Below are positions 29,332-35,326 of a DNA stretch of 35,326 nt, piece by piece. Position 1 is the stretch's first letter. Every line of letters begins with the position of its first letter. The notes below the pieces were generated by a model that was not told the DNA's origin, searched no databases, and worked only from the letters and a program-made list of their open reading frames with translations. The position numbers and the translations under genes are program-made. The stretch is from a virus, in the IMG/VR virus record IMGVR_UViG_3300030099_007922, positions 27,856 through 63,181 of that record; one strand, given 5' to 3'.

Positions 29332-30627
29332 ATGCCCTTTAGAGAATTTAAAAGAAACGATTTATTTTATAATCGAATTAAAACTTTTCCAAAATGCGAA
29401 TTCATAATAAATGATTCTAAGGTATATTTTAACGGACTTAAAAATACCAAAGGAAAATTAAATAACCTACACGGGACGTCTCAGGGGTTTGTTTCTTTAT
29501 ATGAGTTGAATGTCGATAGACCTATCGATAAAGGCACAGGCGCTCCACCTGATGGTAAATCTATATATCCGTTTATAAGTAAGGACAGTGCACGAATTGC
29601 TTTTAAAACAATAAGCACTTCAGAATTTGACACCACTTCGCAGTTTCAGTATGGTGACTATATAAAGGGCGATTATCCCTTAACTTCAAGTATTAAGAGA
29701 ACCCGCTTCGCACAGACAACAGATACTTTTATAACAGTCAATAATGAAGAAAGATTTCATGGCAGTTATTTGAAACTGACAAGTAATAAAAGGTTTATCA
29801 ATGCATTAAAGAATACCTTTAACGAGTATGTTCATCAAAGTCACCATCATTGTTTTGATGATACAACAAATCCATATTCAGGTGGAACTAATGACATGGG
29901 ACTAAGTGGGTGGGATAAGTCTAAACAAGAAATATCATTAATAGAAATACCCTCAATATTTTATGGATCTTCGATAAAGAAAGGGTCAGTATCATTAAAA
30001 TTCTATATAACAGGCGCTCTTGCAGCGGAATTGCGCGACACAAAGAAAAATGGAGAATTGGTGCAGGTCTCGGGGACAATCAATGCCGCTACCAACAACG
30101 GCAAGGTCGCGGGTGTTGTTTTATATAATGAGGGGTTTGTGTGCTTGACAGGTTCATGGGATCTAAACGCAAACCATTCAGATAAATATATTGGCAACGA
30201 CAACTATAATCCTAAGTGGAAATATTTTGGAGTCGGAGCAAACGATGGAACATCTGCAGGAACATTGGTTAACTCTATGTTTGTTATGGATTTTGAAGGC
30301 GTAAACTATGTTCCAACAATAACAATGTTTGCACATGCACCCAAAGGGGAATTAAACAATTCAACAAATCCGACATCTTATAGTAAGGATAGTGTTAAGG
30401 ACCCTGTAAATTCCGGTGTTTCTTATAGAGAGCATAAAGACTTATCTTTTTCTAAAATGGAGCATAGTGAGTACGCAACGACTTCATCTTATGTTAAGCA
30501 AACCTATATTTCTAAGATTGGTATATACGATGACAAAAAGAGACTTATCGGTGTTGCTAAACTTGCCAACCCCGTAAGAAAAACAGAGGATAGAGAATAC
30601 ACCTTTAAACTTAGGTTGGATATCTAA
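29332..30627 (+). CDS. Virion structural protein, paralogue of the preceding gene
   Basis: This 431-aa protein shares a C-terminal plan with the 28054-29316 product: 'IKKGSVSLKFYI' (~215-226), 'GVVLYNEGFVCLTGSW' (~261-276), then 'YISKIGIYDDKKRLIGVAKLANPVRK' (split: strand ~392-402, strand ~403-417) and a KLRLDI end. The N-terminus differs and is basic and aromatic (MPFREFKRNDLFYNRIKTFP). A His-rich 'VHQSHHHCFDDTT' loop lies near residue 165. Its TAA overlaps the next ATG by one base (TAATG). A tandem duplication followed by N-terminal divergence is the simplest explanation. The role is structural by context, and the paralogues could form related parts of the same tail substructure. Confidence 0.78.
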   Translation: MPFREFKRNDLFYNRIKTFPKCEFIINDSKVYFNGLKNTKGKLNNLHGTSQGFVSLYELNVDRPIDKGTGAPPDGKSIYPFISKDSARIAFKTISTSEFDTTSQFQYGDYIKGDYPLTSSIKRTRFAQTTDTFITVNNEERFHGSYLKLTSNKRFINALKNTFNEYVHQSHHHCFDDTTNPYSGGTNDMGLSGWDKSKQEISLIEIPSIFYGSSIKKGSVSLKFYITGALAAELRDTKKNGELVQVSGTINAATNNGKVAGVVLYNEGFVCLTGSWDLNANHSDKYIGNDNYNPKWKYFGVGANDGTSAGTLVNSMFVMDFEGVNYVPTITMFAHAPKGELNNSTNPTSYSKDSVKDPVNSGVSYREHKDLSFSKMEHSEYATTSSYVKQTYISKIGIYDDKKRLIGVAKLANPVRKTEDREYTFKLRLDI

Positions 30628-31295
30628 TGAAACATGGGAGCGAGTTGTACGAATTAAAACTGCATGAATTAAAGTTTTTAGTAAAGAAGTATGAAATACA
30701 TCAAAAGATTCATGCCAAAGCTGCCATGATGTTCTCTAAGTCTTTTATACAATTTGTCGATTCAGTACCAGATAAATCAAAAAAACACAAATTAAAAAAA
30801 CTTGCAGGGTTAGCTGGCGCAGATGAAAAACCCATGACAAAAAACGCCAAGAATGCAAAACAGCAAGCACAATATCGCAAAGGCAAAAACAAAGTACAAC
30901 AAGAACAAGAACAGGTTTTTGTAAAACCACCGGAATCATCAAAAAAAGAAATTCCAAAAGAGTATAAGAGTTTGTACAGGAAGATAGCTAGCGCAACTCA
31001 TCCTGACAAGTCTTCTGATGGTAGCGAGGTCAGAAGTGATATATTTAAGGATTTAAATAACGCAATCGAAGAAGAGAACTATTTTAAACTGGTAGAATAC
31101 GCAATGATGTTGGATATTGAAATACCGGATGAAATACCACTGAATACGGAATCCATTGATGAGAAAATTGAAAAAACCAAAAAAGAAATTAAAGTTTTAA
31201 CTAAAAGTGTTGCCTGGGAATGGTATCATATAGATAGTGAAGCACAAGAAGTGCTTATACAAAAATACGTTGAGTATTTACTTTCGAGCACATGA
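30627..31295 (+). CDS. J-domain (DnaJ-like) protein
   Basis: This 222-aa protein has a J-domain-like segment at about residues 111-160. It carries the invariant HPD at 125-127 (ASATHPDKS), a preceding basic helix (KEYKSLYRKI) and a following helix (FKDLNNAIEEENYFKLV). HPD is the motif that stimulates Hsp70 (DnaK) ATPase. The first 60 residues are helical and basic, followed by a Lys/Gln/Asn-rich linker (~68-100). The C-terminus is helical with 'KTKKEIKVLTKSVAWEW'. There is no zinc-finger or Gly/Phe region, so it is a J-domain-only type. It links the structural block to the replication block: TAATG with the gene before, ATGA with the resolvase. Recruiting host DnaK for virion assembly or replication is inference. 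Confidence 0.8.
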   Translation: MKHGSELYELKLHELKFLVKKYEIHQKIHAKAAMMFSKSFIQFVDSVPDKSKKHKLKKLAGLAGADEKPMTKNAKNAKQQAQYRKGKNKVQQEQEQVFVKPPESSKKEIPKEYKSLYRKIASATHPDKSSDGSEVRSDIFKDLNNAIEEENYFKLVEYAMMLDIEIPDEIPLNTESIDEKIEKTKKEIKVLTKSVAWEWYHIDSEAQEVLIQKYVEYLLSST

Positions 31296-31828
31296 TATTA
31301 GGTTTAGACATTTCGACCAGCATAACAGGTATAACTCTACTTGATAACGACGGCACCTGTATACTTAATCAATCTTGGGACACGAGAAACAAGAAAAAGT
31401 TTCCTTCGATATATGAAAAAGCAATGTTTGTGCATAACAATCTAATGTCGCTGTCTATGGAATATAATATAAGTGACATATTTGTAGAGCAATCATTGCA
31501 TTCTTTTAGATCAGGGTTTTCTTCGGCGCAAACCCTGTCAACACTCTCTAGGTTTAATGGCATTGTTTCGTGGCACTGTTATAAAATCTTTGGAATAAAA
31601 CCTGAAATGATAGCAGCAACCTCTGCGAGAAAGCAAGTTGGCATAAAGGTTTCCAGAGGAGAAAACGCAAAACAAAAAAGTTTTGATTTTGTTCTTGCAA
31701 ATGAACCAACTTTTGTTGTAGAATATACAAAACATGGAAATCCCAAACCAGGAACGATGGATCGCTCCGACAGTTGGGTTATAGCGAAAGCGGGTTATGT
31801 AATTTGTACAACGAAAAACTTAAAATAG
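31292..31828 (+). CDS. RuvC-fold Holliday junction resolvase-like nuclease
   Basis: This 178-aa protein has the layout of RuvC/RNase H-fold resolvases. The first strand is 'MILGLDISTSITGI' with Asp6. The second acidic site is in 'ISDIFVEQSLHSFR' (Glu66). The C-terminal pair is in 'TMDRSDSWVIAKAG' (Asp157, Asp160). These positions match the four-carboxylate metal site of the family, and the length (about 170) is typical. Phage relatives cut branched DNA before packaging or during recombination. The start overlaps the J-domain stop as ATGA with no clear ribosome site, so translation is probably coupled. The end overlaps the primase gene. Resolvase is the best call; a related RNase H-fold nuclease with another substrate is possible. 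Confidence 0.85.
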   Translation: MILGLDISTSITGITLLDNDGTCILNQSWDTRNKKKFPSIYEKAMFVHNNLMSLSMEYNISDIFVEQSLHSFRSGFSSAQTLSTLSRFNGIVSWHCYKIFGIKPEMIAATSARKQVGIKVSRGENAKQKSFDFVLANEPTFVVEYTKHGNPKPGTMDRSDSWVIAKAGYVICTTKNLK

Positions 31829-32742
31829 TTAAGCAAAGTTTGGGCGGATACTATGAATCAAATAATGAATTGTTGTTTTATTGCCCCAAATGCAATCACC
31901 ACAAGAGAAAACTTTCTGTAAACGTAGAAAAAAATGTTTTTAAATGCTGGATTTGTGACTATAGGGGAAACAATATCGCCCCACTCATTAAAGATAGAAG
32001 ACTGAAGGAGCAGTGGAGGTCGCTTACTAGTCAGGTTGATATATCAAGATTTGATGATATGTTTAACACTGCTGCCACTGGTGACAAGGACACGCAGACA
32101 CACCTTGATTTGCCAAAGCATTTTTCAACGCTAACCAGTGCAAATCTATCCAGTATAGGCAAAAAGGCAAAAAGATATTTGCTAGACCGAGGGGTTACGA
32201 ATGAACAGATTTTTATGTATAAAATGGGATTTTGTTTTCATGGACCGTACAAGAATCGAGTAATAATTCCGTCATTTAACCAGGATGGTGAACTAAATTA
32301 TTTTATAGCAAGATCGTTCGATGGTAGTGGATTGAAGTACAAGAATCCCCCATGCACGAGGGACGTGGTCTTTAATGATTTAATGATTGATTGGGATAGT
32401 CCAATAGTTTTAGTAGAGGGGTTTTTTGATTCATTAAAGTATCAAAACAGTATCCCAATACTAGGATCAACCCTGAATACAAAGTCCCAACTGTTTTCAA
32501 AAATTGTTGAAAACAGTAAGTTTGTCTATGTTTGCTTAGACAAAGATGCCAAGCAGAAAGAATTAAAAATAATTAAAAATCTTCTTGACTTTGGCGTAGA
32601 AGTATATAAAATAGAAATATATGATTATTCCGATCTTGCTGAAGTGCCAAACTCTCTACTTGACGAGTATAAGAAACGTGCTTCTATTATTACAAGGGAC
32701 GACTATTTATTACGAAAACTTAATTTTGGAGGTAAGATATGA
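31804..32742 (+). CDS. DnaG-type DNA primase (zinc finger plus Toprim)
   Basis: This protein has a Cys4 zinc ribbon (CPKC then CWIC, residues 27-30 and 48-51 from this start) with 'FYCP' and 'KCWICDYRGN', as in primase zinc-binding domains. A Toprim core follows: 'IVLVEGFFDSLKY' (catalytic Glu205) and 'VYVCLDKDAKQK' (Asp-x-Asp at 246-248). The order and length (312 aa) match short phage primases that make RNA primers for lagging-strand synthesis. I chose TTG 31804 (LYNEKLKIVKQSL...) because it limits the overlap with the resolvase to 25 bases. An upstream in-frame TTG at 31774 would give 322 aa and a 55-base overlap. No in-frame ATG or strong Shine-Dalgarno decides between them. No helicase domain is present. 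Confidence 0.82.
   Translation: MYNEKLKIVKQSLGGYYESNNELLFYCPKCNHHKRKLSVNVEKNVFKCWICDYRGNNIAPLIKDRRLKEQWRSLTSQVDISRFDDMFNTAATGDKDTQTHLDLPKHFSTLTSANLSSIGKKAKRYLLDRGVTNEQIFMYKMGFCFHGPYKNRVIIPSFNQDGELNYFIARSFDGSGLKYKNPPCTRDVVFNDLMIDWDSPIVLVEGFFDSLKYQNSIPILGSTLNTKSQLFSKIVENSKFVYVCLDKDAKQKELKIIKNLLDFGVEVYKIEIYDYSDLAEVPNSLLDEYKKRASIITRDDYLLRKLNFGGKI
32728..32732 (+). promoter_or_regulatory. Shine-Dalgarno for the 63-aa gene
   Basis: GGAGG lies 6 bases before the ATG at 32739, inside the primase 3' end. It is the strongest evidence that the tiny gene is translated. Confidence 0.65.
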
Positions 32743-32930
32743 TTATTGAAAAGAAACTTCTCAAAAACATCATCAGTGAAGAGATTGACAGATCCTTTGA
32801 CCAGAGTCAGGACGGGTTTGTTATGGCGGACGAGATAATTGAAAAATTTGAAACCCTAAACGAATCTCAGAAACTTAATTTTTTAGAGAAATTTATTAAT
32901 CACATTAATGAAAATACAAACATCAAGTAA
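32739..32930 (+). CDS. Small acidic hypothetical protein (63 aa)
   Basis: I do not recognise this protein. It is 63 residues, probably all helical and acidic, with 'KKLLKNIISEEIDRSFDQS' and 'ETLNESQKLNFLEKFINHI' segments. It has no cysteines, membrane segment or signal peptide. The ATG overlaps the primase TGA (ATGA) and has a good GGAGG site. It lies between the primase and the Mre11-Rad50 fusion, so a small accessory to replication or recombination is possible but unproven. Confidence 0.65.
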   Translation: MIIEKKLLKNIISEEIDRSFDQSQDGFVMADEIIEKFETLNESQKLNFLEKFINHINENTNIK

Positions 32931-32936
32931 CAAAAC

Positions 32937-32942
32937 GGAGGG
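32937..32942 (+). promoter_or_regulatory. Shine-Dalgarno for the Mre11-Rad50 fusion
   Basis: GGAGGG lies in the 15-base gap before the ATG at 32946, with an unusually short 3-base spacer (5 if only GGAG is counted). It still fixes the start. Confidence 0.6.
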
Positions 32943-32945
32943 TTA

Positions 32946-35306
32946 ATGAAGTTTGCACACATAGCGGATACGCACATTCGAAATTTAAAATATCACTATG
33001 AATACAAGGAAGTTTTTAAACAATTATATGATTCTTTAAAGGAAGAGGGCGTAGATTGCATAATACACTGCGGTGACATTGCCCATACGAAAACACAGAT
33101 ATCTCCCGAGTTTGTTGATATGGCAAGGGATTTTTTTGAAAATCTTGCTAAAATCGCCCCAACATACATAATCCTTGGGAATCATGATGGCAATTTGAAG
33201 AATGCTAGTCGGCAGGATGCAATTACTCCAATAATTAAAGCATTGGATAATGACAATATTATTCTTCTCAAAAACTCGGGAGAACATAAGATTGATAATA
33301 AATTTTGCTTAAACGTGTTGTCTGTGTTTGATGAGGAAAACTGGATTCAACCTAGTAATAAACGTATGATTAATATTGCACTATATCATGGTGCAATTGA
33401 CAGGTCCAAAACGGATCTGAACTGGACTTTAGGAGGTGATCATGATATTGGCATCTTTGATAACTTTGACTTTGCTTTTCTTGGAGATATTCACAAAACG
33501 CAGAAGTTAGACAAAGAGGGGAGAATATGGTATGCAGGTTCAACAGTTCAGCAGAACTTTGGCGAATCTTTGGATAAAGGTTATTTGCTTTGGGACATTA
33601 AGAGTAAGAACAAGTTTACTAATAAGTTAATAACCTTTGACAACCCCAAACCCTTTGTAACAATTGAATTAAATAAGGATGGCACACTACCAGAGGTGGA
33701 CGTGATTCCGGGTTCAAGAGTCAGGTTGGTATCTGATTCAAATATTTCTCTAGATGTTATGAGAAAGAGCGTCGATATTGCAAAGTTTAAATATAAACCA
33801 GAAAGCATAACTTACTTAAACAGGGCATCCAGCAAGGCATTGGATGTTAATACTCCTTCAGTAGAGCAGGAGGATTTAAGAAATATAAAGATCCAAAACC
33901 GCTTAATAGAAGGGTATCTAAAAGATTATGAAGTCTCAGAACAGGTTATGGAAAAAGTTCTCTCCTTAAACTCTAGGTTAAATAAAGCAATTGAGGAATC
34001 TGAAGAGATATATCGAAATGTTAATTGGAGTATGCAGTCGTTAGAGTGGGATGGGTTGTTTAACTATGGCGAAGGTAATAAGATTGATTTTTCAAAACTA
34101 GAAGGCATTGTCGGCATTTTCGGTAAAAACTTCTCAGGGAAGTCTTCTGTTATTGATAGTCTTTTGTATGCAATATATAATTCTACTTCAAAGTCCGTAA
34201 GAAAAAATTTAAACATAATAAACCAAAATCTTGATCTAGGTTCTGCTAAGGCAAAAATCAAGGTTGGAGATAAGAATTTTGAAATTACCAGAACATCAGA
34301 AAAGTATGTCAAAAAACTAAAGGGAGTAGAAACAGAAGAGGCAAAGACGGATGTCGAGTTTCTGTCAGAAGATTTAATAGGAAATCAGGAGATATTAAAT
34401 GGCACATCTCGACAAGATACTGATAAGATCATAAGGAAATACTTTGGCACTCTAGATGATTTTTTGATGACATCTATGGCATCACAGTTGGACTCCTTAG
34501 CATTTATAAACGAAGGATCGACTAAAAGAAAAGAGATACTAGCAAAGTTTTTAGATTTAGAGATTTTTGATAGAAAGTTTAAGATGGCAAAAGAGGAGTG
34601 TACCGATATAAGGGGCGCTCTTCGGCGTCTGGAGGGTATAGATTTCAAAGAGCAGATAGAGGAGGCGATATCTGATTTGGAATTAAAAAACTCTGAATTG
34701 AAAAAGAATGTTGCAAAGTGCAAGAATCTTGAAAAAATTATCCTTGAAAATCAAGAAACTGTAGATGATCTAACGGAGAAGATAGAGTCTGCTCCAACTG
34801 AAATTATTGACCCCATTAAAGTGAAGATGGAAAAGGAGACAATATTTTCCAAGATCAATAACATCGAAAACAATATAATTTCATATACCACAGATCTGGA
34901 AGAGGCAAAAACAAAATTTCAAAAGATCGCGAAATTTTTATCAGAGTTTGATATTGGGGGGTATGAAGAAAAGAAGAGCAAGATTGTTGAGAATAGGGGT
35001 AGGTTAGAATTTCTTCTTTCTGAAATGAAAAAGGCGTCTGAGGAAAGAACGCTCCTTGTTGAGAAAAATGATTTGCTTTGCGAAGACTGTGTTGAAGTAA
35101 TCGGGACGGTTGTTGAAGCAAAAGACAAGGTAATGTCAAATTTATCAAAAGAAATAAACGACTTGGGTAAAGAATTGTCTACCTTCGACCAGGATAAAAT
35201 ACTTTCGTATGTCGATAAGTTCAATCAGTTGACAGAAAAGAAGAATGAAGTGTCAGAAAGTATTGCCACTTTGCAACTTTCTATTGATAAAAATATCAGT
35301 TGGTGA
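32946..35306 (+). CDS. Mre11-Rad50 (SbcD-SbcC; T4 gp47-gp46) fusion, lacking the C-terminal ATPase half
   Basis: This 786-aa protein joins two partners that are separate genes in T4 and bacteria. Residues 1-~240 are an Mre11/SbcD metallophosphoesterase: 'IADTH' (Asp8, His10), 'HCGDIAH' (Asp44), 'LGNHDG' (Asn79, His80), 'YHG' (His148) and 'GDIHK' (Asp181, His183). A linker to ~360 resembles the Mre11 capping and Rad50-binding region. The Rad50/SbcC ATPase lobe begins at ~365 with Walker A at 393-400 (GKNFSGKS) and a Q-loop at 'MASQLDS' (Gln514). Coiled coil then runs to a CEDC (712-715), a candidate zinc hook. Only 71 residues follow before the TGA, so the returning coil, the ABC signature and Walker B are absent. 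The family processes DNA ends for recombination. The missing half may be a real truncation or an indel near 35289-35293. Confidence 0.85.
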   Translation: MKFAHIADTHIRNLKYHYEYKEVFKQLYDSLKEEGVDCIIHCGDIAHTKTQISPEFVDMARDFFENLAKIAPTYIILGNHDGNLKNASRQDAITPIIKALDNDNIILLKNSGEHKIDNKFCLNVLSVFDEENWIQPSNKRMINIALYHGAIDRSKTDLNWTLGGDHDIGIFDNFDFAFLGDIHKTQKLDKEGRIWYAGSTVQQNFGESLDKGYLLWDIKSKNKFTNKLITFDNPKPFVTIELNKDGTLPEVDVIPGSRVRLVSDSNISLDVMRKSVDIAKFKYKPESITYLNRASSKALDVNTPSVEQEDLRNIKIQNRLIEGYLKDYEVSEQVMEKVLSLNSRLNKAIEESEEIYRNVNWSMQSLEWDGLFNYGEGNKIDFSKLEGIVGIFGKNFSGKSSVIDSLLYAIYNSTSKSVRKNLNIINQNLDLGSAKAKIKVGDKNFEITRTSEKYVKKLKGVETEEAKTDVEFLSEDLIGNQEILNGTSRQDTDKIIRKYFGTLDDFLMTSMASQLDSLAFINEGSTKRKEILAKFLDLEIFDRKFKMAKEECTDIRGALRRLEGIDFKEQIEEAISDLELKNSELKKNVAKCKNLEKIILENQETVDDLTEKIESAPTEIIDPIKVKMEKETIFSKINNIENNIISYTTDLEEAKTKFQKIAKFLSEFDIGGYEEKKSKIVENRGRLEFLLSEMKKASEERTLLVEKNDLLCEDCVEVIGTVVEAKDKVMSNLSKEINDLGKELSTFDQDKILSYVDKFNQLTEKKNEVSESIATLQLSIDKNISW

Positions 35307-35326
35307 TATACCATAATTATGAGCTC

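Noticed and set aside
31774-31828. A frameshift joining the resolvase and primase into one protein
   Set aside because: Both proteins look complete: the resolvase ends about 18 residues after its last acidic site as expected, and the primase begins just before its zinc ribbon.
1-35326. Defence system, CRISPR array, integrase, transposon or tRNA gene
   Set aside because: No direct-repeat array, transposase/integrase motif or cloverleaf was seen; the window is filled by + strand structural and replication genes.

Overview
The window is a segment of a tailed-phage (Caudoviricetes) genome with a contractile-tail, T4-superfamily-like baseplate. It is AT-rich and extremely gene-dense. Every credible gene lies on the + strand, with gaps of 0-37 bases or overlaps of 1-25 bases, and most genes have bacterial Shine-Dalgarno sites. 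GPW/gp25 and gp6/J-type baseplate-wedge genes are followed by a run of very large structural genes and then by replication/recombination genes. The gene set and protein style resemble large uncultured marine myoviruses; that likeness, and any host, is inference. I see no tRNA, integrase, transposon, CRISPR array or bacterial housekeeping gene.

Layout. (1) 1-3161: end of a large virion-associated protein whose frame is open to the left edge, so its start lies outside the window. (2) 3154-5353: gp25-like and gp6-like baseplate wedge proteins. (3) 5350-19082: a 648-aa protein with a carbohydrate-binding DNRLRE/CBM96-like fold interrupted by an inserted domain, then a giant 3927-aa protein. The giant has three LamG-like lectin segments, a P2 gpI-like baseplate segment, and about 30 scattered (T/S)GS turns. 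(4) 19079-30627: six more structural proteins. These include two that share an N-terminal module (19079 and 27013 genes) and two adjacent paralogues (28054 and 29332 genes). (5) 30627-35306: a J-domain protein, a RuvC-fold resolvase, a zinc-finger/Toprim primase, a 63-aa unknown, and an Mre11-Rad50 (gp47-gp46) fusion that stops after the coiled-coil hook, with no C-terminal ATPase half.

How the genes fit together. The structural block probably builds the baseplate and the peripheral host-recognition apparatus. gp25 and gp6 form the wedge core; the lectin-like giant and its neighbours would decorate it. The last block provides genome replication and recombination: primer synthesis, branch resolution for packaging, and end processing. 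The join between the blocks is seamless (TAATG, then ATGA overlaps), so the J-domain gene links the late structural genes to the DNA-metabolism genes without a visible promoter or terminator.

I did not find a defence island or an obviously new enzymatic system. The most unusual content is the giant LamG protein, the paired structural modules, the split carbohydrate-binding fold, and the apparently truncated recombination fusion at the right end.
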